Below the pieces are notes generated by a model that was not told the DNA's origin, searched no databases, and worked only from the letters and a program-made list of their open reading frames with translations. From Cunninghamia lanceolata (taxonomy: Eukaryota > Streptophyta > Pinopsida > Cupressales > Cupressaceae): a stretch of 64,000 nt of DNA. The DNA lies in the NCBI GenBank assembly GCA_027924645.1, contig BSBN01000849.1, positions 10,372,001 through 10,436,000 on the forward strand, read 5' to 3'. Below are positions 11,099 through 22,703 of this stretch, piece by piece; the first letter of the stretch is position 1; the number at the start of each line of letters is the position of its first letter. The translations under genes were made by a program, and so were the position numbers.

Positions 11099-11459
11099 CA
11101 TATCCTACTCATTCTAATAAGATTCAAGCAAACACTATTCCTTAGTACATCCTATTCTAATATCCTACTCATTCTAATAAGATATTCTTGCACATCTATT
11201 TCCACCTTTAATTTCAAGGCACCCCACCTTCCTTAGTATAAAGAAAAAGGAATACGGTACAACACATATAAGAACATCATACCATTTCTATATAGATTAA
11301 ACATAAATAATGATCACATTTCATGTAAACTATTTCCATGCTCAGTCAAAGAACATGCACTTGAGTTTCATGTAAACTAGATTTATCTAGTTTATTTATA
11401 ATTTATAATTTCTCTTGACATGTATATGTTTATTCATAATTTAAAAAAATGGTCAAATA
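11099..11459. other. Element B interior, no recognisable gene
   Basis: Contains a local duplication of ATCCTACTCATTCTAATAAG (11101 and 11161) and otherwise unremarkable AT-rich DNA. Confidence 0.5.
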
Positions 11460-12408
11460 GTAAACGGGATCTCGTTTACTAAACGAGATCCCATTTTGTT
11501 ATGTACCGACAGAGTAAGAAACAAGATCCCGTTATTTACAATTTAAATTTTAAGCTCAGGTTTTGCTTTGTAACCCGGTTCAGGATAAGATTTGGGGACC
11601 CGAACCTAACTTCTGGACCTAGTTTGACTTGCAACTTGAAGGTCCTGTCAATGTCACAACAAAATAGTGACTTTGGGCATATATCTGAAGGCCTTTTTTG
11701 CAGAATTTTTTGACAAAATTAAAACCCATTATAGATGAGACAGTGTAGATTCCAAATATGTAATTTTTTTTACAATTGGATTATTTTATCTATTTTTCAA
11801 TTAATTTCTAATGAAATAGGTCCATAAACTTGAATTATCAGGGTTTTTTAGTATTTTAATAACTTTTTATTAAAATATTTTTTTGTAAAAAAAATTGTAC
11901 GAAAAACGTACTTTAGACAATTCTTTTCAATTTCAAAAAATGTTAAGTTTAGGTCATCTTATGCGTGACATACACGATGATTTTTTAAAAGACCAACAAT
12001 GGCCAATAGAAATTTAAAAAAAAAAATTCAATAAAAAATTACAAAAAAATATGGAAAACGTGCTTCAGTGAGTTACAAATCTTTTCCCAAAAGGATTTAG
12101 AAAAATATGATTATTTAGGTCAAAATATGGATGACGTACACGTGCATGGTATAGTAAAAAAAAAGTGACTTTTAAAAGTGGTTTTTAGAAACACCTATTG
12201 AAAATCAATTTCTATCATCTAGGTATTGAAAAAAATTACATATTTGGAAACTAGACTCTGAGTACTACATTTCATATTTAGTAACTTTTTCCAAGATTCC
12301 ACATTTAAGTGCTTCAAAATTTTAGGTCAAATGTGACAAATTCTGAAAATTAGGGAAAACACTTCCATTTTTTGGCCAAAAAGTGGACTCAACTTCTTGC
12401 ACACACCC

Positions 12409-12413
12409 TGCTG
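12409..12413. other. 5-bp target duplication, right of element B
   Basis: TGCTG, the partner of TACTG at 7611-7615. Confidence 0.65.
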
Positions 12414-13175
12414 TTGAACTACAATCATTCTTAGATTAAAGGATTTTCTTGTTCTTGTTAAAACTAGATCTTTTGAAACCCTTGTTGTTATCTTCATTCT
12501 TCTTAAGAGGACATTTCGATGCATAATACCCAATCTTTCCACAGTTGAAACACTTTAAAGGTAAGTTTAACTTTGTACTTCCCTGATCCCTTCATCTTTC
12601 TTACAAAATTGGCTTCCTCATTATCAGATACATCACTTGACTCAGATCCATTTTCCTAGATTCTTTGAAAGCAACTTCCTTCTTAAATGTTTCTTTACTT
12701 GCATTTCTCATTTCATAAGCAGTGAGTGGACCAAATAATTCATCCATTTTGAATACATTCAAATCTTTTACTTCTTCAATAGCAAAAAATTTTGAATCAT
12801 ACCTTTGAGGAAGTGATATTAGTACCCTCTACACAACTTTTGATTCTGCCACCTCTTCACCAAGACCTCTGATAGCATTTACAACCTTATCTACTCAGAG
12901 AAGATAGTCAGCAATGTTCTCTTCTTCCTTCATCTTCATATTTTCAAATTTAGCCTTGTAGGTTTGCAATTTTGCTTGCTTTACTTTATCATCCCCTTCA
13001 TAGAGACTTTTGAGTTTATCCCATATGTCCTTAGTCATCTTGCACTGCAAAATCTTGACAAACTCTGAATTGGTTAGATCACTTAAGATGACATTCTTTT
13101 CTTTAGCATTGTTCTCATGGGCCTTCTTCACAGTTGCATCTATAATAGGATGAACAGACTCAGTATACTTATCCA
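12409..13175 (-). pseudogene. gag: Copia gag, N-terminal part (UBN2-type), truncated and degraded
   Basis: From about 13175 leftward the translation gives ENNAKEKNVILSDLTNSEF, KDIWDKLKSLYEGDDKVKQA, FENMKMKEEENIADYLL, then (after a TGA replacing an expected Arg codon near 12895) a region with RGLGEE-like sequence, and finally CGKIGYYASKCPLKKNE, a CCHC knuckle at about 12500-12550. This is the gag capsid core (UBN2 family) of copia elements. The first several dozen residues, normally around a YWKxRM-type motif, are missing. The frame begins inside the end of the adjoining LTR, with no tRNA primer site between them, so the 5' end is truncated or recombined. Frameshifts lie between 12890 and 12560. 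Confidence 0.85.
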
Positions 13176-13384
13176 TGTTGAACACACCTAATACTGAGAG
13201 GGGGGGTGAATTAGTATTAAAAAAAGTCTCAAAACCTCTAGAGCAAATTGAAACTTAAACTTTACAGCATTAACAGAAACATAAAAGATCAACACAATGC
13301 ACAACACTACATAACACCAAATGTACATGGAAAACCCCAAAGGGGAAAAACCATGATGAAGATTAAATCACAATATATGAAGCT

Positions 13385-13389
13385 CACTA
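13385..13389. other. 5-bp target duplication, left of element C
   Basis: CACTA here and CACTG at 14374-14378 differ by one transition. This placement gives element C the same end structure as A and B. Confidence 0.55.
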
Positions 13390-14373
13390 GGTGAGTGCGA
13401 GATCATGATGGGCCAAATAGTGGGAATGGAGAAAAAACTTGTTGGCTAAAAAAGTGCTAACATTTAGACTAATATTTAGATTTGGATGGAAGGGGTGTTA
13501 ATATTTATAGCTCAAATATGGTTTCCCTCCAAAAATGCCTTGGGATTACCTTATATTTAGGCAATTGGGAGTCCCAAAACTTGACAAATAAACTTGCAAA
13601 ACCGCCCATTTAGTGTTATCCAGAAGTTTTCCACAATTTCATCCTTGAAGCTGATAAACTTTTTTGTAACTAAATTTAATCAAATGAAAAAGGGTTTATA
13701 GAGGAAGCTATTAAGATTCTAAAAACATAATATTATACACCTCATAATAATTTTAATAGGTAATTATTATTAATTTTCTACATAACCTATGTCTAATTTC
13801 CTGATAGATATACATATTGAAAAACATCCATAACTTTCAACATATATTAATCATTTTTTAAATCCAAAAGATGCATCACATTCTAGGATTTATTGGGTAT
13901 ATATTAAAATTTAAAATTTTTGATTTTCATATATTTTTGACCAAGTTAGGTTGGCTGGAAAATTAATTTTTAATATTTTAAAAAAGTCAGTAAAAATTTT
14001 ATAAATAATTATTTATTTAATTAAAAAATTCAAAAAAATATGCGTCACATCCGCTCATGTGTCCTTTACTTAAATCTAAATCATGGAGGAAAAATATTAT
14101 CTTTTTCTCATACTTAGGTTGGCCAGAATGACACATACATTTTACTTTTTTCTAAAAATTTTAGTAGTGCTTCATTGAAATATCCAATTTTCACCAGAAA
14201 ATGTAGTAGCCCATAAACTACATTCAATTTTTTACAACTTTTATTACTACCTTATTTCTAGATTGTGTAGATAACTCAATCAATTTTTGACATGAAGTTA
14301 CTTAAGTCTATTTTTCACATTTACATTGCCACTTAGGGGTAGTGTTTGGCCCATCGTGAGCCTGCACTCACCC
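13390..14373 (-). mobile_element. Element C: 1-kb inverted-repeat DNA element, same end type as A and B
   Basis: The left end reads GGTGAGTGCGAGATCATGAT and the right end, reversed, GGGTGAGTGCAGGCTCACGAT, both continuing into GGGCCAAA, so the inverted repeats match at about 25 of 30 positions. The interior is AT-rich with no transposase frame. One end has GGG, the other GG, followed by a 5-bp duplication, exactly as in A and B. Interior sequence is not clearly shared with A or B, so it is a separate family of probably the same superfamily. Confidence 0.75.
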
Positions 14374-14389
14374 CACTGCTATAAAAGAT

Positions 14390-14600
14390 TACAACTTTGT
14401 TTTAGGGCTACAACCCAAGGAAGCTACAACTCCCTACTAACTTTGTTTTAGAGATTCAACCCAAGGAAGAAACTACTCCCTAAAGAAAGGTTTTAGGGTC
14501 ACTCCCAAGGAAGCTACAACTTCTTGCAGACTTTGTTTTAGGGCTACAACCCAAGGAAGCAACTACTCCCTAAATTGAGAACAAACTTAGAAATGATTAT
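14390..14600. repeat. Degenerate tandem units of about 48 bp in the right copia-type LTR
   Basis: Four units built from 'tttgttttagggctacaacc', 'caaggaagctacaac' and 'tccctaa'. The left copia LTR has a comparable but different array of 'ggcttcaacc' phrases, a trait often seen in this class of plant copia LTR. Confidence 0.7.
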
Positions 14601-16072
14601 AGCATGATAGAACCCTTCTACTATCTAAAACTGACAATGAAGTTCACTCCTGTTGTTGATTGCACTTTTGCTTTTTCACTTCTCTTTTGATGATTACACT
14701 TCTGCTTTGACAACTTTTACAACCTCCTCAAATAATTTCTCTGCAACTTACTGACTCACTTCTTTCAACCTTGAAGAAGCTTTTCTTTTGGCTCACTGCC
14801 TCCAGCAATCAGTTAGGCACACTCTTTACTTCCTTTCTATCTCAAAAATGCCTTCAAGATGAATCAGGACATGTCCTATTACTTCTGCTCTTTCTCCTTC
14901 AGTTGCACATCATAATGCATTACACATCTATATTCCACTTCATACCTTCATCCTCGCAATCATGCCCACCTAGATTAACTAGGTTTACAATATATACATG
15001 ATATTACATTGATTACAATGTATGTCAGCCAAAGACAATAAGAATATTACAATTACAAGTCAACCAAAGATCAAACAACATGAAACTTGTAGAGGGAAAG
15101 CCCTATCATGAACCATATGCAACACCAGGAAGAGGAGCATGCCTTGCAGATCCCAAAACATGCTTAACCTAGTCCTAAACATCCTTCACAACATCATCCT
15201 TCATAGAATAACACCCACATGCTTCACACAATTGAAATAGGTCACCCTTAAGCAAGAAAACATGAAGCTTGTAGCACATAGGTCATTACAACTTGGTAGT
15301 ACTCTTGGAAGATTAAACATTGCTTGCGGTTCTCCCAGATGAGTTGACATGACCCATACAACATCTCCAAACACTCCTTGAACTCTGTACAACAAAGACT
15401 TTGTGTTGCACACCTTCAACATACCTTAGTTTGCCAGGAAAAAGCATAACCTAGCAACACCTTCATTCTAGACCACAACCTATTTCAGAGAGCCAAAAAA
15501 CACCTTGTGGAGCAACAAGAAACATCACAAGATCATTCTTCACTAGCCAATTCACCACCTCATACAACAACAAGTTGGCACAAGCCAATATACACTGAAA
15601 CTAGCCATCTGACAATACAGTTCTGCACTATGTCACTTACAACTTTCTCTGCGAAGAGGTAAATGATGTCAAAATTTGAATTTAGCAACTTTACAACATA
15701 CTTAACTTTTGAACCACATGACCATATCTTCAAATGTGGAGGAATGTAGAGCATTCTCCCAACTAGTCTTCAAGGCAACTTCCTACAGTAGAGACCTTCA
15801 CTAACATCCGAAGACCAGGGCCTTCTTATAGCAACATATGCTTTCTTAGAATCTGTAGGAAAGAGCATACAACATGCTACAGGATATCAACAACATATCA
15901 ACATTAGTGATACTTCTAATTCTTATCTTGATGCTTCTAATTCCCATCTTAATATATCATTATGATATCATCTTTGTTGACAACAAACATACTCAATACA
16001 ACTTATATCATCTCTACTGACAACAAACATACTCAATACATCTTTAATTGACATTAAAAAAGGGATGACATC

Positions 16073-16260
16073 CACTAGTAGAATTTGGCAAATAAATGAC
16101 TATGTGACTAAAACTTTTAGTCATGACAACTAAAAATGACTAAATTCTACTAAGTTTTTGCAACACAACTATAAATGACTCATTTGATCATTGGGTATAA
16201 AACACAACTAAATAATTAGTCACACAAATGAAAATGACTAAATAATTAATCACTTGTTGA
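16073..16260. mobile_element. Possible truncated CACTA (En/Spm-like) terminus
   Basis: Starts CACTAGTAGAATTTGGC, close to typical plant CACTA ends, and is followed by crowded subterminal motifs GACTAAA, TTTAGTC and AAATGACTAA in both directions, as those elements use for transposase binding. A partial hairpin pairs TAGTAGAATTT (16077) with AAATTCTACTA (16142). No matching opposite end was found before 17940, so it is probably a fragment. Confidence 0.45.
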
Positions 16261-17939
16261 CACTTTTATTATGTCTTCAAAGAAGCACTTTTGAAAAGCA
16301 TATTGTTAAAATTTTAAGCACTAAAAGCAAGTGCATTTTTGTTTGAAAGGGAAAATCAAAAGATATTGGAAAATAGAAAATGTTCAAAGCTTAAGCGCCA
16401 AAGTGGGAAATGGTTTTAGTTTTGTCTTCATTACACTTGCATGATAAGGAGGTTTAGGGTTATGGCACATTGTGTTTGAAGGAGTCTTCCATGGAAGCAG
16501 CAACAAAGGGGCAAGTAGCTACTGAAATCTAGAGGCATGTTGCAAAGTTTTAAAAGGCATGTTGTAGGGTTTTGGAGAAACTTTCATCATGCCTGGCGTG
16601 GAATCAACAACTTTCATTTCAAATGAAGATACATGTTGTAGTTTAAAAGAGAGAGAATATGATGTGGTGCACAGAGATAGACTTGCATTATTGTTTCATA
16701 AATATCAGGTATGCATGGTGTTACCTGAGTTTTAACCATTGTTGATCTTTTGGAAGGGTTTGCATGAGTTTGGGTTTTCTAAGTTTTGTAAAAAATCTCT
16801 AGAATTAGTAAAAAGTCTTGACTAATGTAGGGAAAGCCTAGATCTCGCTCTCAGCATTGTCATTCACCTTTATGACCTAGCAAGCAAATACTGAGTCCCT
16901 TTTAATTATCTTCTTTGGTTTCCTTTCATCGTTATTTTCTGAGTATCCAATATTTTTTTTGCCTTCCTTTCATGGTGAGTATTTACCCCTTTGATTTTTC
17001 ACTACAAGCCTGATTCTTGAACTCTATCAATATCCCTTCATCATTAAAATATCCTCTAACAACCTTGTATTGGCTAGAGCTCCCTGTTATGTATCTTCTT
17101 ATGTATTTCCATTGTTATTTGATTGTCTAATATTCTTCTAAAGATCTACCCTTTATACTTAACATTGCTATCTTCACTTCTAAAAGAAAGAATACCTTTG
17201 ACAGATTAGTCAAAATCTAGGCTAACAGTTGCAGATATTTTCAACCTAGACATTTCTTTGATTATTTTTGTTCACTACCAAGCTAATAATCTCACATATT
17301 TAGTAATATACCATCTTTTTAGGATATATTTAATGAAAGTATAGAGAAAATCAAATGCCTTTTCTTCTTTTTCTTTCTATTCATTTGACTCATAAATATC
17401 CTTTGTATAGGTTTGAGAGACCTTAATCTTCTATACAAACTTGTTCATTAATTGGTAGGGTTTAATGATTCAATATTACTAGTTCAAATCAACACTACTC
17501 TTGATATTCTTAGATCTCCTATTCCATGGAACTTCCTATGTTTCTACAATTTTGACATACCTTTGTAAAAGTTCAACCCAAGTCTGTAATAGTATTTAGC
17601 ACTATAAGATAGAGCTACTCAAGAGTCTTCATAAACTATCTCTGCTATGTGAGACTGATACAGGGTCCATCTGGATCTTTATTTGATATGCCTTATCTCT
17701 TCTCATTACACTCCTAGTACATATCTTCTTTGCATAGTTGTTCATTAGACCTTTCTCCTCTTGGATTGACTTCTATACCATTCTAGATCCCTTTGCCACC
17801 TTTAGTGTAGGTCTGTCAATGCTATCTTTGCATTGTATATCTTCACAAGATCACTGTATTTATTGCCTTGATGCCCTATTACCAATCCCTTGCTTTCAAT
17901 ACTGAGTGTAGGCATCTCATGAGTTCCTTTAAATGACTG
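16261..17939. other. Unassigned intergenic DNA
   Basis: No reading frame above background and no LTR, inverted-repeat or RNA-gene signature. It may be old transposon debris. The last five bases (GACTG, 17935-17939) are the left flank of the LARD element and the expected place of its target duplication. Confidence 0.5.
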
Positions 17940-20900
17940 TGTAATGCCCCGCCTAGGAACCTCAAAGAACAACACAAATATGCTATACAAACAAGACAAT
18001 TTTTTTTTAAAAAGATAGAAATAACAAGTAATGTTAAACATATCTATACATATCATTAAACTGAGCATTATCCTCTAAGGTTCCACGACTGCATTACTTA
18101 ACAAATATTAACAGGATCTAACCAACATTATGAATTAATTAACAACAATAATTCATTCTAAATGTATTGTATCAAATGAATTGAGTAAACACACATATTT
18201 CCATATTGTATCATCAGAAAGGTAGACATCAAGATCATGAATACAAGATTTCTAGTACATATACAATTTCCTTTATATGAGAGTACATCGTTACAATGTT
18301 AACAATATCTTTTTCCCGAATACACTGGAGTACATACATCAAAGTTACAGTACATGTTTCCATTGATATACAAGACTAGACTATGAACATGAATAACTAT
18401 CTCCTCAAACTAGTACAAGATATGGAATCTATCACACAAGATACATCCTTCTTGCACATGAACAATGACAAGGAAAATACCAATGGAGAAAAAGCACAAC
18501 CATCTGACCATGTGGAACCCTAAGGTCCACCCCCCGTACTAGAAGATAACATATGGTCCCTCTTCAACAAACAATCAGAAAGATAGTAGACTGACAGGTG
18601 CAAGGACTGCACATGACTCCAGTACAACACGGATCAATTAGAACATCACAAGTAACTCAAACAACACTTCGAGAGGCAATCACACAACAAAAGGGGAAAA
18701 ACACAAATAGGGAATGCTAGGCTGCAGTAGGGAAGAGTGTCATCATAATCACATGAATAGGTACACCGAGCAAGGCACTAACCATCTTGCACATGAATCA
18801 TACCAACATGAATAGGAGGCAATATTTCAAGAATGCATTTCATCCAACTGACATGATACACACACATAGCCAACCCCCCAACACAATCATACCCTCCTAG
18901 GCCTCTGGAAACCATTTCCCCAAATGACACAAACACTTGACACCATTAAAACACAATGGTCACACATCACATTCACTTTCCAATGCACATCATAAACCAA
19001 GATTCTTCATCAATATTTCAATTACAATGCAGTGAGTGTAACCTATGATATGATGTACTAATTATGGTTCTAAAAGAATGTAACTTTAATCCAATCATGA
19101 TCAATCATCTAATAAACATAAAGTGAATTCTATCTCAACAATGCAGAACAATAATTTTCTAACTACTAGAAGTAGTTACTAATATGATCATCCCTATAAC
19201 ATGTGTCAAATGCATATACTACATCTAAATCATGGTATGGCAGAGAGAAACAAAGTGTCAAACAATAACTATAACAGGGTTTGACCGACAAGCTTTTGTT
19301 AGGTCACATTGCTATAAATAGAACATTTAAACCCACATATAATTTCTTCCTAGTAACATTTACCATAGTTCAAGGAGAAAAATACTACATTAACATCTAA
19401 CACTTAAGTTCTAAAGATGATTCAAGAGTATCCTCATAAAATAAGATTTACTCTTTTCATATCTATTAGAAGTAAACATAAAAAGTCTTTGAACTTGCTA
19501 AGTAAAAAAATAGAAAGGATTAAGAATGCACGTAAAGATTAAACATATACATATAACAGAGATTGCAATAGGTTATCAGAAGTATCATAATGCTCTTTAA
19601 ACAATATGATAATGACTAGTATAATTGTATTTAAACAATATGGAGAAAACCTTTAAATATTTAGATAAGATTGAGAACATGAAGGTTTGGATGCCAATTC
19701 TTGTTGTAATACATGACTAAGAAGTGATATCGACTTGACATTTATAAGGTCTAAGGTGTTTTAATTCAAGTCAACATAGTTAAAAGGTTCATAAGAGATA
19801 GGAATCAATTGTTACCAGGAATTAATAGAGTATTGCAATAATACTTGATTGGTCTTAAATCTTTTGAATAAAACAATAACATAATAGACTCTACAATTAA
19901 GCTCTTGCAAAACTAAAATAACGTTGACAAGATCAAAGTTATAGATATGAATATTTTAGTGCAGTGTGGAACAATTTTCTTGGCAATATATAACTTTCCT
20001 AATTAAGAGCCTATTGGCCAGCGAGAAAATCTTTTAGAATTACAAATAAATAAAAAGGCACATGGTTCAATGAGGTTAGAAGGGGCACTAAAGATAACAT
20101 TCTTGGAAGATTTTATTAATAGTAAGATTACTATGGATAGACTTGGATGTGATTCCTCTTTGCAAAAGCCACCTTTTCATGTATAGGGCCACAAATTTTT
20201 AGATATAAGTGTTGAAAATGCTATGGTAGACATGCAACCAAAAAGTTCAAGGATAGGTGAACTGGTTGACAGGATACCCCAAAGAGATGTTATGCAATGA
20301 TCACAAGATAGATACGAAATGGATTTATTGAAAAGGCTAAAGAAACTCTCAAGAAAGTGCAATCGACAGGTTAATTCATACTAATGCTTGCAACTATTTG
20401 TGGTTCGGGGAATATGCCGACAGGAACAACAACGAGTTTAGAAAATTTGTGAAGAGAATTTCCTTTATGACATGAGATGACCCCAAGCACCATGACATTC
20501 TCTCTTATAAAACACCTATGGAATGATAAACAACAACAAGCCATTTAATTGGTTTCCTAAGAGGGGAAGTTCACCATGAGATGTACAATGTTTGCGGCTA
20601 AATCCAAAATGGATGGTTTTGTTTATAATATTATTGGCAAGACAACCATACAATAGATTCAACATATATAGCTTAAGAGTCTTTCAAACAAATGCAATTG
20701 GCAAGTGTGAATTTTGGATGCTTCAAAACGGAAATGTAAAACAATTTTAGAAACTTTCTGATAGCTGGGACTGCAAAGATTGCAGGATACACATAGAATG
20801 AATTTGTAGATTTAATAACAACAATTAAGATGGCACAGGAATGTCTGTCACTAATTGATACATATCTCTGAATTGACAAACTGGGTAATGTTAATTTTTG

Positions 20901-22692
20901 GATATGATTTTCATAGATAAGAGCTAAATCCTATATAAAAATTTCAAAGAAACCCAATTTGAAAATGTAGATTTATTGGTGATGCAACTAACTGTTTTAA
21001 TAGAGACAAAACAGATGAGGTAGACAGTCACAAAATATTCATATCTCCAAAATGGCAAACTGGGTAGGGCTAATTTTTGGATATGATTTAGATAACTAGG
21101 TCATGCACCACATATAAAAATCTAGAGGAACCTAGTTTGAAAATATAGAGTTATGGCTAACGCAACAGACTGTTAAAATAGAGACGAAATGGGTGAGAGA
21201 TAGACAGTCAAAAAATATTCATATCTCCAAAATGAAAAATTGGGTAGGGCTAATTTTTGGATATGATTTAGATAACTGGGTTGTGCAACATATATAAAAA
21301 CTCTAGAGGAACCGAGTTCGTAAAAAAATAAAGTTATGGCTGATGCAACAGACTAGGTTCAGAATATGCAGAAGAGAATTCACAGAATAATATAAAGCTT
21401 GCATATGACAGATTCATTTCACTAAATCTAATGCAATAATAAATCAGTTTCATATCTCAGTCCATACCTGGAATATTACATCTATCACATCTTCACAAAA
21501 TTTTTCAGCTCATATCTATTTTTCCCCAGTCATTTCTTCTGGATGCTATGGTTTATAGTGCTAAAAGAAAAATGAAAAACTTCCTCAGAGAGAGAGATAG
21601 AGAGAGAGAGAGATCTCCAAAACATAAAACATATTCTCCTTATTTGAAATGCATGCTCCTCCTCCAAATTATGTCTTGAAATTTCAAAATAAAGTTGGGC
21701 ATGCATAACCACCCCCATGATTTCTTCCAGAAGATTCTCCTTATTAAAGGCAATAAATTCCACCTTTTATTGCTTTCTTACAAATTGCTATTTTAACCAA
21801 ACAATAATTTCTCTCTGATTTTATTTATTTTAGAATTTGCTATATATATAAGTTTTTATGACAACTCATATTTATCATTACAATATAATATAGTTTATGA
21901 CAACACACAAATATTATCTATTTTTATTGCCACTTAACACAACATTTAATTATATTAATTTGTTTATTTATCTTTAGGTAGCATTTACATTTATTACTAT
22001 TTTTTTATTATTTATTTCCATAAACCCAAATTGTCATAAAGGCATTTATATTTATTTATTTAACAAAAATGCTTTCATAACTAATAATATTATTTTAATG
22101 CAACAATTAACCAAAGCAATAATCAAACAATGCCAAACAAAATAAACCAAATGCCGAACAATACCTGAGACAAAGCATGATCGAAAGCATGACCATAATG
22201 ACAGTGACTGACTATCACTCCCATACAGACAACACTGACTGGGTGCGAAACTGGATACTCATCCTTTTCAAGGATGATGGCTAACTAGGGGACCATATAT
22301 CATCTTCATTCAACAGTTTCCATTGGGTTTCAAGGTACACTCAGACCTACTAATTCAGGTGGAGCCGTAACCTAGTACCTATTCACTCAAGCATACCAAT
22401 TAGAGTACAAATTCTTAATATCCAAAGCACTTGGAAAGGAACTCTAACATTCATATCTCATTCCCGTGTGTCCCCCATATGTTCAATGGTATGATGTCAC
22501 CCTTTCCACCTATCCTAACAAGATACTACTACATCACCTGACTATCCAAATAAATCTTTGCATAATAATAATAACATAACAATATGCATCATACTTGCGA
22601 AAATACTAACAGAAGCTTATGTTCCATCTTCATCTTCAGGTTCCTTAGCTAGACTACCTGCACAACCAAAGTGAAAATAGAGGGGCACTACA
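17940..22692 (-). repeat. 3' LTR (4753 bp) of a LARD-type retrotransposon
   Basis: The plus strand reads TGTAATGCCCC at the left and GGGGCACTACA at the right, a TG...CA pair with 11-bp near-perfect inverted ends. The first 2.6 kb is repeated directly at 26333-28935. On the minus strand the LTR is preceded by a purine tract (22693-22703). About ten differences occur in the first 170 aligned bases of the two LTRs, so the insertion is old. No gene is seen. A 180-bp tandem triplet (20861-21356) and a (GA)n run (21592-21614) lie inside. At 4.75 kb it is one of the longest LTR sizes expected for plants. Confidence 0.88.
20861..21356. repeat. 180-bp tandem repeat, nearly three units, inside the LARD LTR
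   Basis: CATATCTC begins units at 20861, 21040 and 21220 (spacing 179 and 180). Each continues with 'aactgggta..gctaatttttggatatgatt' and ends with 'gcaacagact...agacagtca'. The unit length is in the range of plant satellites and nucleosome spacing. Confidence 0.88.
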
Positions 22693-22703
22693 GACTCTCC
22701 CCT
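22693..22703 (-). other. Polypurine tract of the LARD element
   Basis: On the minus strand AGGGGAGAGTC sits directly before the LTR start TGTAGTGCCCC, fixing the element's orientation as minus. Confidence 0.75.

Larger units (their letters stand above)
7616..12408 (-). mobile_element. Element B: 4.8-kb relative of element A carrying a large fold-back
   Basis: Its ends match element A in inverse orientation: the right end, reversed, reads GGGTGTGTGCAAGAAGTTGA and the left end GGTGCATGCACAAAGATGA, each followed by GTCCACTT. About 950 bp at the right (11460-12408) aligns with most of element A, and the left 250 bp aligns with A's other end. Subterminal GGGATCCCG-type motifs are frequent at 7690-7870 and 11460-11540. 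The middle, absent from A, holds a 167-bp tandem duplication, (AT)n runs and an inverted pair of telomere-like blocks. No transposase-sized frame is present. It may be a longer, less deleted family member or one that captured foreign DNA. It interrupts the copia gag. Confidence 0.8.
13176..16072 (-). repeat. Copia-type LTR, different in sequence from 246-2178, containing element C
   Basis: The left edge TGTTGAACACACC, followed by a G-rich run and TGAATTAGTATT, parallels the terminal part of the left LTR (TGTTAGAACACA..., G-rich run, TAAATCAGTA). The next block shares 'acatggaaaacccc'. Downstream the two diverge: this one carries 48-bp-like units around 'acaacccaaggaagc' (14390-14600) and a near-repeat of 'acaacaaacatactcaatac' (15980-16040). 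Without element C its length is about 1.9 kb, similar to the left LTR. It is most likely the LTR of a related copia family that became joined to the gag at 13176. The right boundary is uncertain. Confidence 0.55.

Noticed and set aside
13176..16072. Simple 5' LTR partner of 246-2178
   Set aside because: Layout and length are similar, but sequences beyond the first terminal region do not align by eye and the GTGCC flank is not found, so I call it a related but different LTR.
16440..16900. Possible host gene exon near the 'atggaagcagcaacaaagg' phrase
   Set aside because: The frame is interrupted every 10-30 codons and no domain or splice-consistent structure could be supported.
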